Assembly (NCBI GenBank): GCA_002394525.1
Contig: DGUF01000158.1
Coordinates: 1-6,194 of the forward strand
Reading direction: 5' to 3'
Origin: Lachnospiraceae bacterium UBA4317
GTDB taxonomy: Bacteria; Bacillota_A; Clostridia; Lachnospirales; Lachnospiraceae
Length of the DNA: 6,194 nt
Positions 1 to 5,218 of the stretch are shown piece after piece (positions within the stretch are counted from its first letter, which is position 1; each line of letters opens with the position of its first letter). The notes below the pieces were generated by a model. That model saw only the letters and a list, made by a program, of their open reading frames with translations, was not told the DNA's origin and made no database searches. Made by a program: the position numbers and the translations under genes.

Positions 1-88
1 GCAAGCGACGAGTGAGCGCTGCCAGGTGCATCTCCCGCATGGGCGCAAGCGGCGATCGGGCGCTGCCAGGGACATCTTCCGCCCGGGA
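1..88. repeat. Imperfect 44-bp direct tandem repeat, two copies
   Basis: Bases 1-44 and 45-88 align without gaps and differ at about 10 of 44 positions by hand count. Both begin GCAAGCG and share the core GCGCTGCCAGG. A weaker third copy may begin near 89 (CAGCGGACAATGAGCGC compared with AAGCGACGAGTGAGCGC). The unit length is not a multiple of three, so this is unlikely to be a repeat inside a protein. The array runs off the left edge, so the copy number is unknown. No gene is supported in 1-180. A plus-strand reading frame is open across 12-251, but it has no ribosome binding site, is arginine-rich, and runs through the terminator hairpin. Confidence 0.45.
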
Positions 89-172
89 ACCAGCGGACAA
101 TGAGCGCGGAATAAACGCGGGAGGGAAAAACAGGGGCTTGAGCCCAAAGCTGAACAATGCCCTGCGTGACAG

Positions 173-220
173 AACAAAAACAGCGGGACGAACTTCCGAT
201 CTGCGAAGTTCATTCCGCTG
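173..220 (-). terminator. Intrinsic terminator of the minus-strand DUF6465-like gene
   Basis: The arms 181-196 and 205-220 pair over 16 positions with one mismatch and one G-U pair, around an 8-nt loop. Read on the minus strand, the hairpin is followed by TTTTTGTT (plus-strand A-run 173-180). It lies about 30 nt past the stop codon of the minus-strand gene. The plus-strand side has only TTTCCTGTT, so it should terminate mainly leftward transcription. A smaller hairpin followed by a T-run on the minus strand (about 126-145, GGGCT/AGCCC) could be a back-up terminator. Confidence 0.75.
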
Positions 221-251
221 TTTCCTGTTGAAGTATATAAAGAATGCCTGA

Positions 252-509
252 TCAGAAAAGATCAACATCTCCGGTAACATCACCGTTGATAACATAGTAA
301 GCCTTGCCTTCCTCGGCCTTGACATAGATGTCCATGGAAGTGACTTCGCCATCAAAGGCGGCCTTCACCTTCTCGATGACTGCGTCGTAGGTGACACCCT
401 GGTCAGCTGCGGACTGGATCACGAAATTCGGAACGACTTTTTTCCTGCGGACTCTCCTGACCGGAGCCTTCTCGACTACTGCTGTTTCATCTTTTTTTCT
501 TCTGGGCAT
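252..509 (-). CDS. Small basic-tailed protein, DUF6465-like
   Basis: This 85-residue protein has a lysine/arginine-rich, probably disordered N-terminus (residues 1-27, with PRRKKDE and RRVRRKK) and a small folded C-terminal domain (about 28-85). The domain ends in a segment containing MDIYVKAEEGKAYYVINGD (residues about 59-77). The basic tail and the DIYVK-EEGKAYYV-NGD ending resemble DUF6465 proteins of Lachnospiraceae as I remember them; no function is known for that family. The ATG at 507-509 is preceded at 8-nt spacing by a perfect AGGAGG (518-523, minus strand), which fixes the start. The gene stands alone, with its own promoter to the right and a terminator to the left. The basic tail could suggest nucleic-acid binding, but that is only a guess. 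Confidence 0.85.
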   Translation of the reverse strand: MPRRKKDETAVVEKAPVRRVRRKKVVPNFVIQSAADQGVTYDAVIEKVKAAFDGEVTSMDIYVKAEEGKAYYVINGDVTGDVDLF

Positions 510-544
510 ATTCTGCGCCTCCTGTAAAAAATTGTAAAAAAGTG

Positions 545-573
545 TTGGGAAATTACGCCCATTAATTTATTAT
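545..573 (+). promoter_or_regulatory. Candidate promoter for the NhaC-family gene
   Basis: TTGGGA (545-550, 4/6 match) and TATTAT (568-573, 5/6 match) are spaced by 17 nt. Transcription would begin near 580, about 68 nt before the antiporter start codon. Its -10 box overlaps the -10 box of the leftward promoter, so the two polymerases could not bind together. The region is AT-rich, so a chance match is possible. Confidence 0.4.
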
Positions 574-592
574 TATTAAATAAGAATGTCAA
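564..592 (-). promoter_or_regulatory. Promoter for the DUF6465-like gene
   Basis: On the minus strand a perfect TTGACA (587-592) is followed after 17 nt by TAAATT (564-569), which matches the -10 consensus at four of six positions. Transcription would start near 557 and run leftward, giving a leader of about 45-50 nt. It overlaps a candidate rightward promoter at 545-573. Confidence 0.55.
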
Positions 593-607
593 GTTTTTAC
601 GAAAATA

Positions 608-632
608 ATCACAAAATCCCTTATTTTGTGAT
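608..632. promoter_or_regulatory. Perfect 10-bp inverted repeat in the antiporter leader
   Basis: ATCACAAAAT (608-617) and ATTTTGTGAT (623-632) are perfect inverted copies around CCCTT. The element ends 3 nt before the GAGGA ribosome binding site (636-640) of the antiporter gene. It could be an operator for a dimeric regulator or an RNA hairpin that limits ribosome access. No U-tract follows, so it is not a terminator. Confidence 0.55.
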
Positions 633-647
633 GTTGAGGAATGCTTT

Positions 648-2012
648 ATGGAATACGGGGCTCTGACGCTGATCCCGATCGTCTTTATCATTGCGATGGC
701 GGTAGTGACCAGAAAATCCTTTGAATCCCTGCTGGCAGGTTCTGTGATTGCCTGTATCATCATGCACGGCAGGAGATTTTTCCTGCCCTGGCTGGACCTT
801 ATGATGGAGGCCCTGTCGGACCCGGAGAACCAGTGGGTCATCCTGGTCTGCGGCCTGTTCGGGAGTCTGATCGCCCTCCTGCGCGAGTCGAAAGGGACGG
901 GGGGCTTTATCCGCATCGGGGAAAAATTCTGCAAGACCCAGCGCAGCGCTCTGCTGGGGACCTTTATCATGGGCGTCATCATATTTGTGGATGACTATCT
1001 CAACATGCTGACGGTCGGGACCTGCATGCGGGAGATCTGTGACCGCAGGAAGGTCCCGCGCGAGGCCCTGGCCTACCTGCTGGATTCGACCGGGACCCCC
1101 ATCTGTGTGCTGCTCCCCTTTTCGACCTGGACAGCCTTTTATATCTCCCTCTTTATGAAGGAGGAGGCCATTCAGGCCATGGGCTTCGCCTCGGGCCTGC
1201 AGATGTACATCCAGACCATCCCCTTTATCTTTTACGCCTCGATCACCGTGCTCATGGTCTTTCTCTTCGCCATGGGCTGGCTTCCGAAGATCGGCCCCAT
1301 GAAAAAGGCCTATGAACGAACGAGGAGGACCGGCCGGACCTACAGCGAGGACAGCCAGCGCTACAATTATGAAGAGGAGAGGGGCGTCGAGGACGGTCAG
1401 ATCGTGGACTTCATCCTGCCGGTCGGCTTTCTGATCGCGGCGACCATCGTCGCCGATGATATTCTGGCGGCGGTGATCCTGACCCTGGTCCTCTGCCTGG
1501 TCCTCTATGTGCCGCGCAGGCGGATGACCTTCACCCAGTGGAGCGAGCTCCTGATCAGCGGCTTCTGCGAGATGATGCCCACCCTGGCCATCCTGGCCGG
1601 GGCCTTTACGGTCGCCCGCTGCTGCAATGCCATGCAGCTCCCCGAATATGTGATCTACACGGTCCGGCCCTATGTGACACCGGCCACCTACCCCCTGATC
1701 ATTTTTATCGTTGTCTCCATCCTGACCTTTGCCACCAGCTCCACCTGGGGGATCTCCACGATCGTCATCCCCATTATCATCCCCCTGGGCGCCGCGGTCG
1801 GGGCCAACATGATTCTGACCATGGCGGCCATCCTGTCGGGCAGCGCCTTCGGCAGCCACGCCTGTTTCTACTCCGACGCCACTGTCCTGGCCTCCGCCGG
1901 GGCCCGGATCGAAAACATGGAGCACGCCTTTTCCCAGATGCCCTATGCCTTTATCGGGGCGGTCCTGACCTGCGTCTGCCTTCTGATCAGCGGGATCGCG
2001 ATGCCGGCCTGA
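648..2012 (+). CDS. NhaC-family Na+/H+ antiporter
   Basis: This 454-residue polytopic membrane protein is expected to exchange sodium for protons across the cytoplasmic membrane. Its hydrophobic helices are spread over the full length, with a charged cytoplasmic loop at about 213-252. Family-like landmarks are FVDDYLNMLTVG (113-124), TGTPICVLLPFSTW (148-161), FATSSTWG (361-368) and, near the C-terminus, SGSAFGSHACFYSDATVL (397-414) followed by ASAGA. The last corresponds to the NhaC segment usually written GDHxSPxSDTTxLSSAGA. The acidic residues Asp115, Asp116 and Asp410 are candidates for ion handling. Length fits the family. The ATG has GAGGA 7 nt upstream. The transported ion is inferred from the family; related members exchange other substrates (for example malate/lactate), so specificity is open. 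It is a single-gene unit. Confidence 0.85.
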   Translation: MEYGALTLIPIVFIIAMAVVTRKSFESLLAGSVIACIIMHGRRFFLPWLDLMMEALSDPENQWVILVCGLFGSLIALLRESKGTGGFIRIGEKFCKTQRSALLGTFIMGVIIFVDDYLNMLTVGTCMREICDRRKVPREALAYLLDSTGTPICVLLPFSTWTAFYISLFMKEEAIQAMGFASGLQMYIQTIPFIFYASITVLMVFLFAMGWLPKIGPMKKAYERTRRTGRTYSEDSQRYNYEEERGVEDGQIVDFILPVGFLIAATIVADDILAAVILTLVLCLVLYVPRRRMTFTQWSELLISGFCEMMPTLAILAGAFTVARCCNAMQLPEYVIYTVRPYVTPATYPLIIFIVVSILTFATSSTWGISTIVIPIIIPLGAAVGANMILTMAAILSGSAFGSHACFYSDATVLASAGARIENMEHAFSQMPYAFIGAVLTCVCLLISGIAMPA

Positions 2013-2021
2013 GTTTAAAAA

Positions 2022-2095
2022 CGGGGAGGACCGGTTGGGAGCCCATGATTCCCCCGGACAGAATGCGGCTCCGGCTGGAATCTCCGCTCCCCGGG
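2022..2095. other. GC-rich intergenic region with possible branched RNA fold
   Basis: CGGGGAG (2022-2028) can pair with CTCCCCG (2089-2095). This encloses a hairpin CCGG-tt-GGGA / TCCC-CCGG (2031-2040 with 2050-2057) and a shorter GCGG/CCGC stem. The rightward side has no U-tract, but on the minus strand the outer stem is followed by TTTTT. No conserved RNA class is recognised, and GC-rich DNA folds easily, so this may mean little. Confidence 0.2.
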
Positions 2096-2113
2096 AAAGT
2101 CGGGCGTTAAAAT

Positions 2114-2140
2114 AAACACGGAGAATCATTTGGTGTTTTT
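2114..2140 (+). terminator. Possible weak terminator after the antiporter gene
   Basis: AAACAC (2114-2119) pairs with GTGTTT (2133-2138) around a 13-nt loop and runs into five T residues (2136-2140), which partly belong to the stem. The stem is short and AT-rich. It is the only terminator-like candidate found between the antiporter stop and the next promoter. Confidence 0.3.
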
Positions 2141-2174
2141 GCACAAAGAAGGCCCATTTTCCCATGTTTTATTG

Positions 2175-2180
2175 TATAAT
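2175..2180 (+). promoter_or_regulatory. -10 box upstream of the phosphoribosyltransferase-like gene
   Basis: A perfect TATAAT lies in an AT-rich stretch about 70 nt before the start codon. No good -35 box is seen at 16-18 nt (the bases there are GGCCCAT-like), so the promoter may need an activator or be weak. The leader from about 2187 contains a small stem, GACTGC/GCGGTC, at about 2198-2218. Confidence 0.5.
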
Positions 2181-2248
2181 AGTCTGTGTGAAAAAGAGAC
2201 TGCCGGAAGGAAGCGGTCCCGGTTATTCGTTATTTGAGGGAGGTCTGT

Positions 2249-2887
2249 ATGCAGAATTATACAAAGATGCGTTCTACCCGTCACAACGATGTCGTTATGA
2301 AAGTTATTCCCGGTCATTTCGTAACTCCCAACTCCCATATTAATTACTACATTGACATGACCACCATGAAGACCAGACAGAATGAGGCCAAGGCGGCTGC
2401 CAGGGCCATGAGCGAGGTCTATGTCGCCAGCACGGTCGTCGACACGATCGTCTGCATGGACGGCATGGAGGTCATCGGCGCCTATATGGCCGATGAGCTG
2501 ACCAAGGCCGGCATTATGTCCATGAATGCCCACAAGACCATCTATATCATGCCTCCGGAATACGACCTGGCCGGCCAGATGATCGTCCGCGAAAACAACC
2601 AGATGATGGTCAGAGGCAAGCACTGCCTTCTCCTTCTGGCCTCCGCGACGACAGGCCAGACCATCGCCCGCGCCAGCGAGTCGATCAATTATTACGGCGG
2701 GACCATCGTAGGCATCTCCGCGATCTATTCCGCGGTCAGCAAGGTCATGGACTATCCCGTCCATGCCCTGTACACGACTGCAGACCTTCCGGATTACAGG
2801 TCCTACCAGCCCTCCAAGTGCAAGATGTGCCAGAACAATGAGCCCGTCGATGCCATCTGCAACGGCTTCGGCTACTCCAGGCTGTAA
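2249..2887 (+). CDS. Phosphoribosyltransferase-like protein (orotate PRTase-like)
   Basis: This is a 212-residue soluble protein. I recognise the overall pattern as a PRTase-fold protein of the sort often labelled orotate phosphoribosyltransferase in Lachnospiraceae. The PRPP-loop position is CLLLLASATTGQTI (126-139), with the usual TG-x-T at 135-138. The two acidic residues that normally precede it in PRTases (DD or ED) are missing; Leu130 and Ala131 stand there. Other landmarks are PGHFVTPNSHINYYIDMT (21-38), VDTIVCMDGMEVIGAYMADEL (64-84, core strand and helix), and a C-terminal CKMC (191-194) with Cys204, possibly metal-binding. The start is the ATG with AGGGAGG 5 nt upstream. An in-frame TTG at 2234 precedes that site and is rejected. 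No pyrimidine genes are adjacent, so an enzymatic role in UMP synthesis is doubtful; a regulatory or non-catalytic PRPP/nucleotide-binding role is possible. Confidence 0.75.
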   Translation: MQNYTKMRSTRHNDVVMKVIPGHFVTPNSHINYYIDMTTMKTRQNEAKAAARAMSEVYVASTVVDTIVCMDGMEVIGAYMADELTKAGIMSMNAHKTIYIMPPEYDLAGQMIVRENNQMMVRGKHCLLLLASATTGQTIARASESINYYGGTIVGISAIYSAVSKVMDYPVHALYTTADLPDYRSYQPSKCKMCQNNEPVDAICNGFGYSRL

Positions 2888-2969
2888 GGAACCCGGGGCA
2901 GGCTGTCCGCCCTCTTTGAGGGGCCGTGCGCGATCCTATCAGGAGCTGCCCTTTAAGCGGTTCCGGCTG

Positions 2970-2997
2970 TTGACAGATTGACAAATATTGTAATAAT
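2970..2997 (+). promoter_or_regulatory. Strong promoter upstream of the tandem membrane-protein pair
   Basis: A perfect TTGACA (2970-2975) and AATAAT (2992-2997, 5/6 match) are spaced by 16 nt. A second TTGACA at 2978-2983 begins 8 nt downstream of the first but has no matching -10 box at normal spacing. Transcription would start near 3004, only a few bases before a strong terminator hairpin. Confidence 0.65.
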
Positions 2998-3009
2998 AGA
3001 AATGAACAG

Positions 3010-3040
3010 GCGTCCGGAGATACGTCTCCGGGCGCTTTTT
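3010..3040 (+). terminator. Intrinsic terminator or leader attenuator
   Basis: GCGTCCGGAGA (3010-3020) pairs with TCTCCGGGCGC (3025-3035) over 11 bp with one T-G pair, around a TACG loop, and is followed by TTTTT (3036-3040). It may end the phosphoribosyltransferase-like transcript, about 120 nt after that stop codon. It also lies right after the promoter at 2970-2997, so it could stop or stabilise the RNA made from there. An in-frame ATG at 3043 abuts it but has no ribosome binding site and is not used as the start. Confidence 0.8.
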
Positions 3041-3093
3041 AAATGGTAGATACCGTACAAATTCACGCGGATGTTCCGCTTTTGGAGGAAGCA

Positions 3094-3537
3094 ATGAGAA
3101 AAGGTTATCACAGCATACAGGGGAAATTTCTCGGCACCATTCCCAGATCCGAATTTTATGGATTTGCGCTCGGCTACGGATTCGGGACCGTACTGAGGGG
3201 AGTCTTCAGTCTTCCGTCGGATACGATCGTACCGATCGTGCTGGCGGCTGTGGGCCTGGCCGTGGGCATCTGGGTTGACAGAAAGTACTATACGGTCAAG
3301 GACGAGCCCGACGGGGAAAGCCCCGCGGAGAACACCGGGGACCGGGATACTGTAGAGGAGGCGATCCGGGACGCCGGGGATGCACAGGAGGACGACGAAA
3401 ACCTGTCCACCCAGCAGAGGCTCCGCCGCATGTTCCAGAAGAACATGGACGGGGATTCGACGGATGATGAGGCGGAGGAAGCTGCCCCGGAGGCCGGAGA
3501 GCCGGAGGGGGAGACAGACATTCCTGACAAGGCATAA
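3094..3537 (+). CDS. Small two-helix membrane protein with acidic tail (tandem paralog 1)
   Basis: This 147-residue protein is of a family I do not recognise. The N-terminal 67 residues hold the shared core: GTIPRSEFYG (14-23), a glycine-rich hydrophobic helix (about 22-39, with GYGFG), a second helix (about 44-61, VPIVLAAVGLAVGIWV) and the motif DRKYYT (62-67). The rest (68-147) is hydrophilic, highly acidic and likely disordered, with a short mixed-charge stretch QQRLRRMFQKNMDG (107-120). Positive charges before helix 1 and the Arg-Lys after helix 2 suggest both ends face the cytoplasm. The ATG at 3094 is chosen because GGAGG (3084-3088) sits 5 nt upstream; the in-frame ATG at 3043 follows a terminator directly. 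The next gene encodes a paralog of the core, with about 31 of 66 aligned residues identical by hand count. Function is unknown. Confidence 0.75.
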   Translation: MRKGYHSIQGKFLGTIPRSEFYGFALGYGFGTVLRGVFSLPSDTIVPIVLAAVGLAVGIWVDRKYYTVKDEPDGESPAENTGDRDTVEEAIRDAGDAQEDDENLSTQQRLRRMFQKNMDGDSTDDEAEEAAPEAGEPEGETDIPDKA

Positions 3538-3623
3538 ATGGCGTTAAAGACCACGCAAAAATACTCCGATCCGGGACGGTCTGAACAGATACTGAACGAT
3601 TATATATTTCAGGGGAAAATGAT

Positions 3624-3950
3624 ATGGAGAAAAAAACCTACAGCACACAGAAAAAATATTTCGGAACCATACCGAAGTCGGAGTTTTACGGAGTCTGCAT
3701 CGGCTATGCCCTGGGCCTGATCCTGACCGGCTTTTTCAGGATGGAGACCCAGATTCCCCAGCTGGTCCTGGCCCTGATCGGCTTCGGCATCGGCTATTAC
3801 ATCGACAAGAAATACTACACCAGACCTGTTGAGCCGGAGAGCGAAGAAGCAGCAGGGCCGGAAGCTGCCCTGGCGGCAGAAACCGTGGCAAACACTGCGG
3901 AATCTTTGTCGGAGAGCCCTTCCGGGGAAGCTCAGACGGATCAAAAGTAA
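3624..3950 (+). CDS. Small two-helix membrane protein (tandem paralog 2)
   Basis: This 108-residue protein aligns with the upstream gene product with only one single-residue gap over the core: GTIPKSEFYG (14-23) at identical positions, a first helix (about 22-39, GYALGLILTGFF), a second helix (about 44-60, IPQLVLALIGFGIGYYI) and DKKYYT (61-66). The C-terminal tail (67-108) is shorter, rich in Glu, Ala and Ser, and not clearly alignable with the longer acidic tail of the first copy. Glycines spaced in GxxxG style in both helices could support helix packing or pairing, including between the two paralogs. The start has AGGGGA at 3611-3616, 7 nt upstream. The gap of 86 nt to the previous gene holds no terminator and no clear promoter, so co-transcription is likely. 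A strong terminator follows. Function is unknown. Confidence 0.8.
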   Translation: MEKKTYSTQKKYFGTIPKSEFYGVCIGYALGLILTGFFRMETQIPQLVLALIGFGIGYYIDKKYYTRPVEPESEEAAGPEAALAAETVANTAESLSESPSGEAQTDQK

Positions 3951-3975
3951 CCGGCGAATGAACGTGGATAAAAAG

Positions 3976-4009
3976 ATGGATTCTTCCTCAGGAAGTATCC
4001 ATTTTTTTT
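3976..4009 (+). terminator. Intrinsic terminator of the tandem membrane-protein unit
   Basis: ATGGATTCTTCC (3976-3987) pairs with GGAAGTATCCAT (3991-4002) with one mismatch, around a TCA loop. Eight T residues run from 4002 to 4009. It begins 25 nt after the stop codon of the second paralog. Confidence 0.9.
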
Positions 4010-4040
4010 GCAAGAAACAAGTCCAAAATTGGAATTTTTG

Positions 4041-4069
4041 TTGCTGCGCAATAGCAGGAATGGTATCAT
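4041..4069 (+). promoter_or_regulatory. Extended -10 promoter of the Xre-Uma2 gene
   Basis: TATCAT (4064-4069, 5/6 match) is preceded by TGG, giving the extended TGn motif. TTGCTG (4041-4046) lies 17 nt upstream as a weak -35. Transcription would start near 4076, leaving a leader of about 113 nt. Confidence 0.55.
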
Positions 4070-4081
4070 ATGCTAATGATA
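4064..4081. promoter_or_regulatory. Operator-like dyad over the -10 box and start site
   Basis: TATCATATGCTAATGATA matches its own reverse complement at 14 of 18 positions, with perfect 6-bp arms and a central GC. It covers the -10 box and the predicted start site, where a bound repressor would block transcription. The downstream gene encodes an Xre-type DNA-binding domain, so self-repression is a natural guess. Confidence 0.45.
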
Positions 4082-4106
4082 TAAGGTTTTATGAGCCATA
4101 AATGGG

Positions 4107-4138
4107 GATGATTAGATTCCAAATATGGAACAATCATC
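4107..4138. promoter_or_regulatory. Leader dyad or hairpin upstream of the Xre-Uma2 gene
   Basis: Outer arms GATGATT (4107-4113) and AATCATC (4132-4138) are perfect inverted copies, and so are inner arms TTCCA (4117-4121) and TGGAA (4126-4130). They enclose AATA, with three unpaired bases opposite one on the two sides. No U-tract follows. It could be a second operator or an RNA hairpin in the leader, about 36 nt before the ribosome binding site. Confidence 0.4.
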
Positions 4139-4188
4139 ATGGGTAAGTCACTCGAAATGCCCTTTCATTGGCACAGGAGAAATGGGAT

Positions 4189-5214
4189 ATGAATATCGAA
4201 GAATTAAAGATGAGAAAAACAGACCTGGGAATGACCAACAGGGATCTGGCCCGGAAATCCGGTATACCCCTCTCCACAGTTGCAAAAATCCTGGGTGGGA
4301 CGACAAAAACTCCGAGAATAGATACAGTGCAGGCCCTGGAAAAAGCGCTGCAGGGGAAAGATAATGGCGGAGATTCAGTTCCGGGTGACCGGCAGACTGC
4401 CGGCTGTCTCAAGGACACCGGGGCTGTCGACATGATGAACATGGCTCGTGACAGGAGTAACGATTATGTTTGTGGAAGCAATGCGGAAAAACAGACGAAA
4501 ATGACAGAAGAAAAGGACATATTGGAAAAGGAAGCCGGCATGGGAGATCCCCGTCTGCTGGATACGTCTCAGAATATTCCGGGACAGCTGTATGGTTATA
4601 GTGCACAGAGCAGGGATGGCCTGCATGAGATCGTAAGACCGGCCCGCTACGGGCTTCTGTCCGGGGAACCGCTGCACACGATTGAAGAATACCTGGCCCT
4701 TCCGGACGATCGCAGAGTGGAGATGATCGACGGGCGTTTTTATGATATGGCCTCTCCGAGTGGCGTTCACCAGCAGATCTGCCTGCTGATCTGGAAGACA
4801 TTGGATGACTGCATCGAGGAACATGGCATGCTCTGCAGGGCCCAGGCGGCTCCCTTTGATGTCCAGCTCGACGATCATACGATCGTGATGCCGGATGTCA
4901 TGGTCTTTTGTGAGGATCCGTCGCAGGTCTTTGCTGCCAGGGCGATGATTCCGCCGGATCTGGTGATCGAGGTCCTGTCCAGATCGACTGCCTTCAGAGA
5001 CCGCCACCTCAAACTCTTTAAATATCAGAAGGCCGGTGTAAAGGAATTGTGGCTGGTGTCGCCCGAGAGACAGAACATTGAGGTCTACCTCTTCACAGAA
5101 GGCAGGGAAGAACCCGATATCTATACCTTTGAGGACACAGTCCCTGTCCGGATCTCAGAAGGGCGCTGCAGTGTGGATTTCGCGAAGATCAGAAAAAGGC
5201 TGCCGCCTGTGTGA
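4189..5214 (+). CDS. Xre-type HTH fused to Uma2 (DUF820) nuclease-like domain
   Basis: This 341-residue protein has two domains. Residues about 3-55 form a Cro/C1-type helix-turn-helix (LGMTNRDLARKSGIPLSTVA, 13-32, then KILGG), expected to bind DNA. Residues about 56-150 form a polar linker without a recognised domain. Residues about 160-335 resemble the Uma2/DUF820 family of PD-(D/E)xK nuclease fold: a start TIEEYLALPDD (164-174), VEMIDG (177-182), PFDV (222-225), MPDVMVF (234-240), PPDLVIEVLSRST (255-267) and KLFKYQKAGVKELW (275-288). Candidate catalytic residues Glu178, Asp236, Glu261 and Lys275 or Lys278 are all present, so the nuclease site looks intact. The ATG at 4189 has AGGAGA 8 nt upstream; a TTG at 4168 lies before that site and is rejected. 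Uma2 biological roles are poorly known; defence or self-regulated DNA processing are inferences. Confidence 0.85.
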   Translation: MNIEELKMRKTDLGMTNRDLARKSGIPLSTVAKILGGTTKTPRIDTVQALEKALQGKDNGGDSVPGDRQTAGCLKDTGAVDMMNMARDRSNDYVCGSNAEKQTKMTEEKDILEKEAGMGDPRLLDTSQNIPGQLYGYSAQSRDGLHEIVRPARYGLLSGEPLHTIEEYLALPDDRRVEMIDGRFYDMASPSGVHQQICLLIWKTLDDCIEEHGMLCRAQAAPFDVQLDDHTIVMPDVMVFCEDPSQVFAARAMIPPDLVIEVLSRSTAFRDRHLKLFKYQKAGVKELWLVSPERQNIEVYLFTEGREEPDIYTFEDTVPVRISEGRCSVDFAKIRKRLPPV

Positions 5215-5218
5215 GATT

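Noticed and set aside
1..88. CRISPR array
   Set aside because: The two units are adjacent and diverged throughout, with no constant repeat separated by unique spacers.
12..251. 79-codon plus-strand frame at the left edge
   Set aside because: It reads through the terminator hairpin and a non-triplet repeat, has an odd Arg/Ser-rich composition and lacks a ribosome binding site.
608..632. CRP/FNR-type site in the antiporter leader
   Set aside because: The half-sites ATCACA and TGTGAT are present but in the opposite order from the TGTGA-TCACA arrangement of such sites.
1538..2110. Plus-strand open frame overlapping the end of the antiporter gene
   Set aside because: The translation is His/Arg/Pro-rich, shifted in frame within the antiporter coding region, and ends in the intergenic region.
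621..2165. Long minus-strand open frame (514 codons) opposite the antiporter gene
   Set aside because: It is the antisense shadow of a GC-rich gene. The product is dominated by Gly, Asp, His and Gln, has no family features, and spans the antiporter and both flanks.
2126..2764. Minus-strand open frame (212 codons) opposite the phosphoribosyltransferase-like gene
   Set aside because: It is an antisense shadow with no ribosome binding site or domain.
3043..3093. Upstream in-frame ATG for the first tandem membrane-protein gene
   Set aside because: It starts 3 nt after a terminator T-run and lacks a ribosome binding site. The ATG at 3094 has GGAGG at good spacing, and starting there aligns the N-termini of the two paralogs.
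3538..3720. 60-codon frame beginning right after the first paralog's stop
   Set aside because: It overlaps the start of the second paralog in another frame, and its product shows no similarity or domain.
4375..5007. Minus-strand open frames inside the Xre-Uma2 gene
   Set aside because: They lie opposite a gene with two clear domains and have no supporting features.
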